Positions 49,189 through 57,484 of a DNA stretch of 64,000 nt are shown piece after piece. Location of the stretch: positions 1 to 64,000 of the forward strand of contig NZ_LKTM01000383.1 in assembly GCF_001417955.2 (NCBI RefSeq). The letters run 5' to 3'. The first letter of the stretch is position 1, and every line of letters begins with the position of its first letter. Both the position numbers and the translations under genes were made by a program. The DNA is from Mycobacterium gordonae. Its GTDB lineage: Bacteria; Actinomycetota; Actinomycetes; Mycobacteriales; Mycobacteriaceae. A model generated the notes under the pieces. The model did no database searches and was not told the DNA's origin. It saw only the letters and a program-made list of their open reading frames with translations.

Positions 49189-50688
49189 GTGGTCAGCGCT
49201 TCTGGGTCAGTTTCCGGGGTCGATTCCGGCTCCGACAACCGGCGCTTGCCCACGTTAACCGACCTGCTGTACCAGCTCGCGACCAGGAAGGTCACGGCTG
49301 CCCAGCTGGTCCGCCGCTCCCTCCATGCCATCGATGTGAGCCAGTCAACACTGAACGCGTTCCGGGTGGTGCTCACCGAGTCGGCCCTGGCCGACGCGGC
49401 GGCGGCCGACCGGCGCCGCGCCGCCGGCGACACGGCACCGCTGCTGGGCATCCCGATCGCGGTGAAGGACGACGTCGACATTGCCGGTGTCCCCACCGCG
49501 TACGGCACCGACGGCTACGTCCGGCCCGCCACCGCAGACAGCGAGGTGGTGCGCCGCCTCAAGGCGGCCGGCGCGGTCATCGTCGGCAAGACCAACACCT
49601 GCGAGCTGGGACAGTGGCCGTTCACCAGCGGGCCGGGTTTCGGACATACCCGCAACCCCTGGGCGCGCCGGCACACCCCGGGAGGGTCGTCGGGCGGGAG
49701 CGCGGCCGCGGTTGCCGCGGGCCTGGTGACCGCGGCGATCGGCTCCGACGGCGCCGGCAGTGTGCGCATCCCGGCGGCGTGGACGCATCTGGTGGGTATC
49801 AAGCCGCAACGCGGACGCATCTCCACCTGGCCGGAGCCCGAGTCGTTCAACGGCATCACGGTCAACGGTGTGCTGGCCCGTACGGTCGCCGACGCGGCGC
49901 TCGTCCTGGACGCGGCGTCCGGCAACGTCGAGGGCGACCTGCACAAGCCGCCCCCGCTCACGGCGTCCGACTACGTCGGCATCGCGCCCGGTCCGCTGCG
50001 GATCGCGTTGTCGACCGGCATCCCGTACACGTTCTTCCGGGCCAAGCTGCATCCCGAGATCCTGGCCGCCATCCAGAAGGTGGGCGAGCAACTCGAACTG
50101 CTCGGCCATACCGTGGTCAAGGGCAACCCGGACTACGGGGTGCGGCTGTCGTGGGATTTCCTGGCCCGATCGATGTCCGGGCTGTGGGACTGGGGAGAAC
50201 GACTCGGCGAGAACGTCAACTGGGACCCCCGCACGCTGTCCAACATGCGCACCGGCCACATGCTCTCCCAGGCGACCCTGCGCACCGCGCGCCGCCACGA
50301 GGCCGCCGATCAGCGCCGGGTCGGATCGATTTTCAACATCGTCGACGTGGTGCTGGCGCCGACCACCGCGCAGCCACCGCCGCTGGCGCGGGCCTTCGAC
50401 CGGTTGAGCGGCATCGCCACTGACCGGGCCGTCATCGCCGCCTGCCCGTACGCGTGGCCGTGGAACGTATTGGGCTGGCCGTCCATCAACGTTCCGGCAG
50501 GTTTCACCTCCGACGGACTGCCGATCGGCGTGCAGCTGATGGGCCCGGCCAACAGTGAGGGCATGCTGATCTCACTGGCCGCCGAACTGGAGGCGTTCAG
50601 CGGCTGGGCGTCGAAACAACCCAAGGTCTGGTGGAACACCGGCAACAGCACTCCCCCGCTGCACAGCGTGCCGGAGCCGCGCGCCTGA
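49189..50688 (+). CDS. amiA2: amidase signature family enzyme, AmiA2-like
   Basis: A 499-residue amidase. The GTG at 49189 is selected by alignment with Rv2363 from memory. The catalytic Lys is in GIPIAVKDDVD. The Ser-cisSer-Lys loop is HTPGGSSGGSAAAVAAG, and GSDGAGSVRIPAA carries the nucleophilic Ser. It hydrolyses an amide to acid plus ammonia. The physiological substrate is not evident. It is divergent from recO and followed 54 bp later by recQ. The 15-20 residue tail beyond the family end (VWWNTGNSTPPLHS) differs from M. tuberculosis. Confidence 0.92.
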   Translation: MVSASGSVSGVDSGSDNRRLPTLTDLLYQLATRKVTAAQLVRRSLHAIDVSQSTLNAFRVVLTESALADAAAADRRRAAGDTAPLLGIPIAVKDDVDIAGVPTAYGTDGYVRPATADSEVVRRLKAAGAVIVGKTNTCELGQWPFTSGPGFGHTRNPWARRHTPGGSSGGSAAAVAAGLVTAAIGSDGAGSVRIPAAWTHLVGIKPQRGRISTWPEPESFNGITVNGVLARTVADAALVLDAASGNVEGDLHKPPPLTASDYVGIAPGPLRIALSTGIPYTFFRAKLHPEILAAIQKVGEQLELLGHTVVKGNPDYGVRLSWDFLARSMSGLWDWGERLGENVNWDPRTLSNMRTGHMLSQATLRTARRHEAADQRRVGSIFNIVDVVLAPTTAQPPPLARAFDRLSGIATDRAVIAACPYAWPWNVLGWPSINVPAGFTSDGLPIGVQLMGPANSEGMLISLAAELEAFSGWASKQPKVWWNTGNSTPPLHSVPEPRA

Positions 50689-50742
50689 AACCGTCGACAC
50701 CGCTTCGGGTTTGGCGATTGCCCCGTGGGGTAATTGACCGCG

Positions 50743-52383
50743 ATGGATCGATCGGCAGGCGACACCGGCGAACTCGACGCGGTTGCCCGCAGTCACTTCG
50801 GCTGGGACGAGCTCACCGATCATCAGCGGGCGGCGATGCGGGCGGTACTGCACGGTCGGGATCTGCTCGCCGTCATGCCGACCGGCTCCGGGAAGTCGGC
50901 TATCTACCAGATCCCTTCCCTGCTCACCGACGGTGTGACACTGGTGGTCTCGCCGCTGCTCGCGTTGCAGAAGGATCAGATCGCCGCGATCGAGGAGAGC
51001 GATGCGGGAACGGCGGTGGCGGTCAACTCCGCGCTGCGCGCCGCCGAGCGCCGTCGAGCGTGGCAGGCCATCGAGAACGGCAGTGCGGACTTCGTTTTCA
51101 TCTCGCCCGAACAGTTGGCCAACGATGACGTGGTCGACCGATTGCGCCGGGCGCGGCTGTCGCTGTGTGTCGTCGACGAAGCGCACTGCGTGTCCGCGTG
51201 GGGCCACGACTTCCGCCCGGACTACCGGCGGCTCGCCGATGTCTTTCGTCAACTGGGACAATCGATTCCGGTTGCCGCCCTGACGGCGACCGCGTCGGTG
51301 GTGGTGCGACGGGACATCGTCGGGCGGCTGGGACTACGCGAACCCACCGTCGTCATCGCCGGTTTCGACCGGCCCAACCTGCGTCTGATCGTCGAACGGT
51401 ACCTCGACGAGGAGAACAAGCGCTCCGCAGTGATCGACTGGGTCGCGGCGCTACCTGGCCCCGGCCTGCTGTACACCGCCACCCGCAGCGATGCCGAGTC
51501 CTATGCGGAAAGTCTGCGCGAGAAGGGCATTGCCGCGGCGTGCTACCACGCGGGCATGTCCGCGGCGCAGCGCGAGGAGGTACACGCCGGTTTTCGCGAT
51601 GACACCTATGAGGTAGTGGTGGCGACGTCGGCGTTCGGGATGGGCATCGACAAACCCAACGTGCGGTTCGTCGCCCATGCGTCGACTCCGGACTCTCTGG
51701 ACAGTTACTACCAGCAGATCGGCCGGGCCGGCAGGGACGGCGAGGACGCCCACGCTCTGCTGTTCTATCGGCCCGAAGACCTAGGCCTGGCGCGATTTTT
51801 CACCGCCGGCCGACCGGACGAGCAGTTGCTCCGGGCGGTGTTCGGGGTGCTGGACCCGGTGCAGCCGACGAAACTGAAAGACCTGCGCGGCGCGTTGGCC
51901 GTGCCTGGCCGCCGACTGACGAGCGCGGTCAACATCCTTGAAGAGGCGGGCGCGGTGCGCTCCACGCGGAGCGGCTTCGTGCGGGCGACGGCATCGCCTG
52001 ACGCGGTCATCGCCGCAACCACGGAGGTGATGGAACTGCGTGAGCGCGTTGACCTCAGCCGGGTCGAGATGATGCGGGGCTACGCCGAAACCTATTCGTG
52101 TCGAAGGGTTTCCCTACTCTCCTATTTCGGCGAATACCTGGACGACCCGTGCGGCAACTGCGACCGGTGCCTGGCGGCCGGGCAACCGGACGAAGTCAGG
52201 ACCGAGCGGCCGGCGTACCACGTCGGGACCGCCGTGCGGCATTCCCAATGGGGTCCGGGACTGGTCATCGGCGGCGACCGCGAACGTGTCACCGTCCTTT
52301 TCGACGAGTTCGGGTACCGGACTCTGTCGATGGCCGCGGTGCGTGAGAAAGGTCTGCTGAAGGTCGCAGGCGGCAGCGGCTGA
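50743..52383 (+). CDS. recQ: RecQ-family ATP-dependent DNA helicase
   Basis: A 546-residue SF2 helicase. The ATG at 50743 is preferred to a TTG three codons upstream. Motifs: 0/I in TDHQRAAMRAVL and MPTGSGKSAIYQIPSL, II in VVDEAHCVSAWGHDFRPDY, III in ALTATAS, V in VVVATSAFGMGIDKPNVRF, VI in YYQQIGRAGRDG. The RecQ zinc domain is seen in SCRRVSLLSYFGE and CGNCDRC. No complete HRDC domain follows. The last 60 residues (VGTAVRHSQWGPGLVIGGDR) form a small SH3-like C-terminal domain. It unwinds 3'-5' in repair. I do not recall a recQ between amiA2 and era in M. tuberculosis. Confidence 0.93.
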   Translation: MDRSAGDTGELDAVARSHFGWDELTDHQRAAMRAVLHGRDLLAVMPTGSGKSAIYQIPSLLTDGVTLVVSPLLALQKDQIAAIEESDAGTAVAVNSALRAAERRRAWQAIENGSADFVFISPEQLANDDVVDRLRRARLSLCVVDEAHCVSAWGHDFRPDYRRLADVFRQLGQSIPVAALTATASVVVRRDIVGRLGLREPTVVIAGFDRPNLRLIVERYLDEENKRSAVIDWVAALPGPGLLYTATRSDAESYAESLREKGIAAACYHAGMSAAQREEVHAGFRDDTYEVVVATSAFGMGIDKPNVRFVAHASTPDSLDSYYQQIGRAGRDGEDAHALLFYRPEDLGLARFFTAGRPDEQLLRAVFGVLDPVQPTKLKDLRGALAVPGRRLTSAVNILEEAGAVRSTRSGFVRATASPDAVIAATTEVMELRERVDLSRVEMMRGYAETYSCRRVSLLSYFGEYLDDPCGNCDRCLAAGQPDEVRTERPAYHVGTAVRHSQWGPGLVIGGDRERVTVLFDEFGYRTLSMAAVREKGLLKVAGGSG

Positions 52384-52529
52384 GGGCGCATCTGACACCC
52401 TCGGCGGCTCGCCGGTTCATGTCATTCACAAATCTTTCGTTTCTCCGGGTCAAACGTGTTGGAAGCGTGTAATTATGGGCAGCGCCCCGTGTTCCGGTGG
52501 TTGACAATTCAACGGGTTGGAGGACAACG

Positions 52530-54509
52530 ATGTCGTATCTGATCGCTGCACCGGATGTGTTGACGTTTGCGGCGGCAGAAGCTGCGGGCATCGGCTCATC
52601 GATCCGGGCGGCCAGCCTGTCGGCACTGGCTCCGACCAGCACGCTGGCAGCTGCTGCCGCGGACGAGGTATCAGAGGCGATCGCTTCGCTGTTCTCCGGC
52701 CACGCTCTGGACTACCAGGCGCTCAGTAAGCAGGTGGCAGCGTTCCACGAGGAGTTCGTGCTCGCGGTGAACGCGGCCAGCGGGGCGTACGCGGCCGCGG
52801 AGGTGATCAACGCCGGTCCGTTGCAGCCCGTCGTCAACGGGGTCCTGGACGTGATCAACACGCCGACGAACCTCTTCCTCGGCCGTCCGTTGATCGGCGA
52901 CGGATACAACGGCACACCCGGCACCGGACAGGCCGGCGGGGACGGCGGAATCCTCTGGGGTAACGGCGGCGCCGGCGGCTCGGCCGGGCTGGCAGGCCAG
53001 ACCGGTGGACGCGGCGGCAACGCGGGCCTGATCGGCAACGGTGGGGCCGGTGGTACCGGCGGCTTCCGGACCGGGACCGGCGGTGCCGGCGGCACGGGTG
53101 GGTTGTTATGGGGTAATGGCGGGGTCGGCGGCACCGGAGGCTATGGCGGTGTATTCGTCCCAGCGGGGACCGGCGGCATCGGCGGCTGGTCTCTGTCCCC
53201 CTTCGGCAACCCAGGCGCTCCCGGCCAGCCCGGCATTTACCTCAACATGGTCACTCCGGACGAGGCCAACATCCTGCAGATGTTGGCGCCGGACAGAAAC
53301 TTCCTGTTGATCGGCACCGACGGCACCAATCTGAGCAGAGTGCTGGCCGACCCACTCAACGTGAACTTCCGCGAATTCATGTCCCAAGGCGTCACCTCGG
53401 CGTCGACGATCGTCGGGCACACCAGCGTCTCCAACCCGTCGTGGACAACGATGCAGACCGGTGTGTGGAGCGAGACTGCCGGCGTCACCAACAACGTCTT
53501 CACGCCGTGGACATACGACAGTTGGCCGACGGTGTACAACTACCTGGAAGCCGCTTACGGCAACAGCATCGACACCACGGTGATCGCCAACTGGCCGGTG
53601 ATCACCGACATCGCCGGCGCCGGTGCGTTCCCCGCCGACAAGATCACCTTCGTCGGACACTCGGCGAACGACCCGCTCTGGTTCGCATCGAACAACGAGG
53701 TCGGCACGCTGAGCCAGAACGCGATATCGGTCGCCGACAAGAACAAGGGCAACTTCATCTTCTCGTACTTCGTCGGTGTCGACGAAGTGGGCCATGCGTA
53801 CGGCGGCGCCTCGCCCGAGTACGCCGCGGCTCTCCGGAACATGGACGCCAACCTCGGCCACTACGGCGACGGCGTGAACCCGAATACCGGCAGTGGCCTG
53901 CTGGGGGCGGTATCCAATTGGGAACTCGCCAACAACGAGAACTGGGATGTGCTCATGGTCACCGACCACGGCCACATCGACCCCAACCAGTTCAACCGCG
54001 GCCACGGCTTCCAATCACCTTATGAGACAGCCACATTCCTCATCTGGGACCAGGCCGGTTCTGTACTTCCCAGTCAGAATGGGCTGATCAACAACTCGTG
54101 GCAGATCGTGAGCACCACGCCGACGATTCTCGACCAGTTCGGGCTCACTCCGCCGTCGTACATGCAGGGTGCGCCCATCACGTCCTCCGGCTTCGACCCC
54201 TTCTACGTCAATCCTGGCGCGAACCTGTTCAGTGTGGTCAGTGCCGATTTCGGCGCCCAGGGCTACCCAGACCCCATCACCAACTACAACCTGGACGCGC
54301 GCACCGTCGCCGCCACCATCCCCTACCTGGTATTCGACCCGATACAGAACATCGTCGACTCGGTGCCCAGCTTCCTGCAGGCACCGGTCTCATGGCTGGG
54401 CGCCGGCGTCTATCAGGCACTGAACATCCCCGCACAGGTCTTCGTCCGGCTCACCGGTGTGACCGGCAACCAGATCATCCCGCCGATACTGAACCCGTTC
54501 CTCGACTAG
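52530..54509 (+). CDS. PE_PGRS protein fused to an alkaline-phosphatase-superfamily phosphodiesterase domain
   Basis: A 659-residue protein; TTGGAGG precedes the ATG. PE domain: residues 1-95 (MSYLIAAPDVLTFAAAEAAG, FHEEFVLAVNAASGAYAAAE). A short PGRS of Gly-Gly-x repeats runs about 135-230. Residues about 245-600 follow the nucleotide pyrophosphatase/phosphodiesterase pattern. Asp264 is in LIGTDGTN, SNPSWTTMQTGVWSETAGV supplies a nucleophile position (Ser301), and Asp418/His422 lie in VDEVGHAYG. Asp479/His480 are in VTDHGH and His492 in RGHGF. The metal set thus looks complete. It is probably exported by ESX-5 and cleaves a phosphodiester or pyrophosphate outside the cell. The substrate is unknown. 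Confidence 0.85.
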   Translation: MSYLIAAPDVLTFAAAEAAGIGSSIRAASLSALAPTSTLAAAAADEVSEAIASLFSGHALDYQALSKQVAAFHEEFVLAVNAASGAYAAAEVINAGPLQPVVNGVLDVINTPTNLFLGRPLIGDGYNGTPGTGQAGGDGGILWGNGGAGGSAGLAGQTGGRGGNAGLIGNGGAGGTGGFRTGTGGAGGTGGLLWGNGGVGGTGGYGGVFVPAGTGGIGGWSLSPFGNPGAPGQPGIYLNMVTPDEANILQMLAPDRNFLLIGTDGTNLSRVLADPLNVNFREFMSQGVTSASTIVGHTSVSNPSWTTMQTGVWSETAGVTNNVFTPWTYDSWPTVYNYLEAAYGNSIDTTVIANWPVITDIAGAGAFPADKITFVGHSANDPLWFASNNEVGTLSQNAISVADKNKGNFIFSYFVGVDEVGHAYGGASPEYAAALRNMDANLGHYGDGVNPNTGSGLLGAVSNWELANNENWDVLMVTDHGHIDPNQFNRGHGFQSPYETATFLIWDQAGSVLPSQNGLINNSWQIVSTTPTILDQFGLTPPSYMQGAPITSSGFDPFYVNPGANLFSVVSADFGAQGYPDPITNYNLDARTVAATIPYLVFDPIQNIVDSVPSFLQAPVSWLGAGVYQALNIPAQVFVRLTGVTGNQIIPPILNPFLD

Positions 54510-55471
54510 CAAGCCGCTGAGTCCGCCGCACCCCGCTGCTCCCGAAACGTGGTGCGGTAACTCAGTGGGGCGACGCCGGATACCCTGCGGAACTGTTCGC
54601 GAAAGTTGGCCGCCGAGGCGAATCCCACTCGGCGAGCGATGGTTTCGACGCCGTCGTCGGTCGCTTCGAGTAGTTCCTGGGCGTGGCGGATCCGCACCCC
54701 GTTGACCCACTGCATGGGCGTCTGACCGGTCTCGCGCCTGAAGCTGCGGTTCAGTGTCCGCACACTGGCGGACGCATGGCGCGCGATGTCGGCGAGCGTC
54801 AGCGACCGGTGCGCGTTGTTCTCGATCCAGGCCAGGACCGAGTCGAGTTCGGTGTTGGCTTCGCGCCGGTTACGGATGATGAACTGAGCTTGCCCACCGG
54901 TCCGGTGTAACGGGGCTACCGCCAACCGCGCGGCGTCGGCAGCCACTGCCGAGCCGTAGTCGCGCGCCACCATGTGCAGGCACAGGTCCAGGCCCGCGGA
55001 CGCGCCGGCCGAGGTGAGGATCTGGCCTTCGTCGACATACAGCGCGTCGGCGTCGAGCCGGACGGCGGGGTAGGCAGCCGCGAACAATTCGGCCGCCATC
55101 CAGTGCGTGGTCGCCCGTCTGCCGTCCAGTACCCCGGCGGCAGCCAGCGTGAACGCGCCGCTGCAGATCGACGCTATCCGAATTCCCTTGCCATGGGCGG
55201 CCTTCAGGGCACTCACCACATCGGCGCGAACCGCGGCGCTGACGTCGTTGCGTCCCGGCACGATGATGGTGTCGGCGGTCGTGAGCTCGTCGAGCCCGAA
55301 ATCGGTGGTGATCCCGATCGGCCCTGCGGGGACAACGCGTTGCGCACCGCACACCCGCACGCGGTAGCCAGGTCCGCCGTCCGCCAACCGGACTCGGCCG
55401 AACGTCTCTATTGCAATAGACAGGTCGAACGCGATGACGTCCGGCTCAGCCAGGACGGCGACGGCGTGCAT
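54506..55471 (-). CDS. GlxA-type AraC regulator with DJ-1/PfpI domain
   Basis: A 321-residue transcription regulator. The ATG at 55471 (MHAVAVLAEP) is used. Residues 1-180 form a DJ-1/PfpI domain with the elbow cysteine in IASICSGAFTLAAAG. Residues 210-315 form an AraC/XylS two-helix-turn-helix domain (SLTLADIARHASASVRTLNR, then IARRVGFASAANFREQFRRV). It is divergent from a PfpI-family enzyme gene 76 bp away, which it probably controls. The inducer is unknown. Confidence 0.9.
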   Translation of the reverse strand: MHAVAVLAEPDVIAFDLSIAIETFGRVRLADGGPGYRVRVCGAQRVVPAGPIGITTDFGLDELTTADTIIVPGRNDVSAAVRADVVSALKAAHGKGIRIASICSGAFTLAAAGVLDGRRATTHWMAAELFAAAYPAVRLDADALYVDEGQILTSAGASAGLDLCLHMVARDYGSAVAADAARLAVAPLHRTGGQAQFIIRNRREANTELDSVLAWIENNAHRSLTLADIARHASASVRTLNRSFRRETGQTPMQWVNGVRIRHAQELLEATDDGVETIARRVGFASAANFREQFRRVSGVAPLSYRTTFREQRGAADSAAC

Positions 55472-55547
55472 GACTTGGCAATATACCGTCGCATCATGGC
55501 TTTCCGGCCACTGGTCCAAAACACCGATCCGGGCGAGCATTGCCGGG

Positions 55548-56204
55548 ATGCATGCGCAAATAGTGCTTTACGACGGGTTCGACCCGCTGGATGTCATCGG
55601 TCCTTTCGAGGTGCTCGCCGCGGGCAGCGAGTTCGTCGGCGGTGAACTGGCGGTATCACTGGTCTCGGCGCAGGGAGCCCGCAGCGTCACCAGCGGAACC
55701 CTCGGCCTGACCCTGACTGCCACCGATGCGCTCGATCCGCGCCGGGCGGGTTGCGTGCTGGTGCCCGGTGCCGCCGGCCCGATCGCCGGTGACCCCGATG
55801 ACGGCGTCGAAACCATCCCGGTGTTGCTGGCACGGGCGGCCGGCACGGAGCTGAGCCCGTTGTTGGCCAAGGCTTTTCACAATCCGGAGGTCACGGTGGC
55901 AGCGGTCTGCGGGGGGTCGGTGATCATGGCGATGGCGGGCCTGATCGAGGGGCGCCACGCGGTGACCCATCACCTGGGCCTGGACTTACTGGACGCGGCC
56001 GGGGTCAACGCGGTGACGGCCCGCGTGGTCGACGACGACGACCTGGTCACCTCGGGCGGGGTGACGTCCGGCCTGGACCTGGCGCTGCATCTGCTGGAGC
56101 GGTGGTACGGCCCACGGATCGCGCATGCCGTCGAGGAGCTCTTCGAATACGAGCGCCGAGGCATCGTGTGGCGCAATACCGGCCGGGAACCACAGGAGGT
56201 TTGA
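55548..56204 (+). CDS. DJ-1/PfpI family protein (isonitrile hydratase-like)
   Basis: A 218-residue single-domain protein. MHAQIVLYDGFDPLDVIGPF is the family start, and VAAVCGGSVIMAMAGLIEGR carries the nucleophile-elbow cysteine. TSGGVTSGLDLALHLLERW is the conserved C-terminal segment. Members include isonitrile hydratases and many uncharacterised hydrolases; the exact reaction cannot be read from the sequence. It may form an operon with the small gene that starts two bases after its stop. Confidence 0.85.
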   Translation: MHAQIVLYDGFDPLDVIGPFEVLAAGSEFVGGELAVSLVSAQGARSVTSGTLGLTLTATDALDPRRAGCVLVPGAAGPIAGDPDDGVETIPVLLARAAGTELSPLLAKAFHNPEVTVAAVCGGSVIMAMAGLIEGRHAVTHHLGLDLLDAAGVNAVTARVVDDDDLVTSGGVTSGLDLALHLLERWYGPRIAHAVEELFEYERRGIVWRNTGREPQEV

Positions 56205-56205
56205 G

Positions 56206-56523
56206 TTGAGCATCGAAGGCGACTGGGACGTCACGATCAAGACCCCGATCGGCACTCTCGAAGTGCAGTACGTGTTCACCCAGGGGCCGTCGGGTCTCAC
56301 CGGAAGCGCCACCTACAAGGAGGAAACCGTTGCGCTGCAGAATATTTCGAGCATGCTCGAGGACGGCGGCACGCGGTTGACCTGGCGGCAATCGGTGCGC
56401 AGGCCGATGCGGCTGAACCTGGATTTCGATGTGCTGCAAACCGGCGACGTGCTGCGCGGGCATTCCCGCGCCGGCCGGCTACCTCGATCGGCCGTGGCCG
56501 GCACGCGTCGGCTAGAACCCTAG
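56206..56523 (+). CDS. small protein of unknown function
   Basis: A 105-residue protein starting at a TTG (56206) with AGGAGG six bases upstream, just after the PfpI stop. The sequence is beta-rich (SIEGDWDVTIKTPIGTLEVQ, YVFTQGPSGLTGSATYKEET, RLNLDFDVLQTGDVLRGHSR) and suggests a single barrel, perhaps a lipocalin-like or SRPBCC-like fold, without visible active-site residues. No signal peptide or membrane segment. Its last 12 bases overlap the end of era on the other strand. Confidence 0.65.
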   Translation: MSIEGDWDVTIKTPIGTLEVQYVFTQGPSGLTGSATYKEETVALQNISSMLEDGGTRLTWRQSVRRPMRLNLDFDVLQTGDVLRGHSRAGRLPRSAVAGTRRLEP

Positions 56524-57411
56524 GCGACCAAGCTGTTTGGGGTCGCGTTGCCAGTTCTTGGCGACCTTCACCCGCAGGTCGAGGTAGACCTTGGTCCCGA
56601 GCAGTTTCTCGATCTGGGTGCGGGCCGCGGTGCCCACTTCCCGCAGCCGGGCGCCGCCCTTGCCGATGACGATGCCCTTCTGGCTGTCCCGTTCCACGAA
56701 CAGCACCGCGTGCACATCGATCAGATCGTCACGGTCCTCCCGCGGGTTGACCTCCTCGATCACCACCGCCAGCGAGTGCGGCAACTCGTCGCGCACGCCC
56801 TCGAGGGCGGCCTCGCGGATGAGCTCGGCCATCAGCACCTCTTCGGGCTCGTCGGTGAGCTCGCCGTCGGGGTAGTACGCCGGGCCGGGCGGCAACGCGG
56901 CCGCCAGGACATTGATCAGTACGTCGACCTGGTCTCCGGAAACGGCTGACACGGGCACGATTTCGGCAGCCTCGGGCACCAGTTCACTGACCGCGACCAG
57001 CTGTGCGGCCACCCGGTCCTTCGGCACCTTGTCGATCTTGGTGACGATGGCCACCAGGGTGGTTTTCGGCGCGAGGGCACGTACCTGTTCGACGATCCAG
57101 CGGTCTCCCGGGCCGATCGGCTCGTCGGCGGGTATGCACAAGCCGATGACGTCGACCTCGGTGTAGGTGTCGCGGACCAGTTCGTTGAGCCGCTTACCCA
57201 GCAATGTGCGGGGCCGGTGCAGGCCAGGGGTGTCCACCAGGATGATCTGAAAGTCTTCACGATGCACGATGCCGCGGATCGTGTGGCGCGTGGTCTGCGG
57301 CCGCATCGAGGTGATCGCCACCTTCGCGCCGACCAGCGCGTTGGTCAGGGTCGACTTGCCGGTGTTGGGCCGGCCTATCAAACACACGAATCCGGAACGG
57401 AACTCGCTCAC
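56512..57411 (-). CDS. era: GTPase Era
   Basis: A 299-residue ribosome-assembly GTPase. G1 GRPNTGKSTL, G2 at TTRHTIRG, G3 DTPGLH, G4 VTKIDK (TKxD), G5 SAVSGD. The C-terminal KH domain holds GIVIGKGGARLREVGTAAR and the LDLRVKVAKNWQRD segment. It binds the 3' end of 16S rRNA. The GTG at 57411 is used. It belongs to the minus-strand set with corC-like, ybeY and phoH, 73 bp downstream of the corC-like gene. Confidence 0.96.
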   Translation of the reverse strand: MSEFRSGFVCLIGRPNTGKSTLTNALVGAKVAITSMRPQTTRHTIRGIVHREDFQIILVDTPGLHRPRTLLGKRLNELVRDTYTEVDVIGLCIPADEPIGPGDRWIVEQVRALAPKTTLVAIVTKIDKVPKDRVAAQLVAVSELVPEAAEIVPVSAVSGDQVDVLINVLAAALPPGPAYYPDGELTDEPEEVLMAELIREAALEGVRDELPHSLAVVIEEVNPREDRDDLIDVHAVLFVERDSQKGIVIGKGGARLREVGTAARTQIEKLLGTKVYLDLRVKVAKNWQRDPKQLGRLGF

Positions 57412-57484
57412 GCCGCGGCCTTCGTCGAACGTGAACGTACGGCGGTTTCGGGCGCGTTTTGGCGCCGTGGGTGCACGTTCGGCG

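Noticed and set aside
52920..53230. Short GGC/GGN repeats resembling a repeat array
   Set aside because: They are the Gly-Gly-x codons of the PGRS region, in frame, with no constant repeat-spacer structure, so not CRISPR.
57412..57484. Possible small gene between era and the CorC-like gene, as I recall for Rv2365c in M. tuberculosis
   Set aside because: Only 73 bp are available and no start codon with RBS is present; the gene is absent here.
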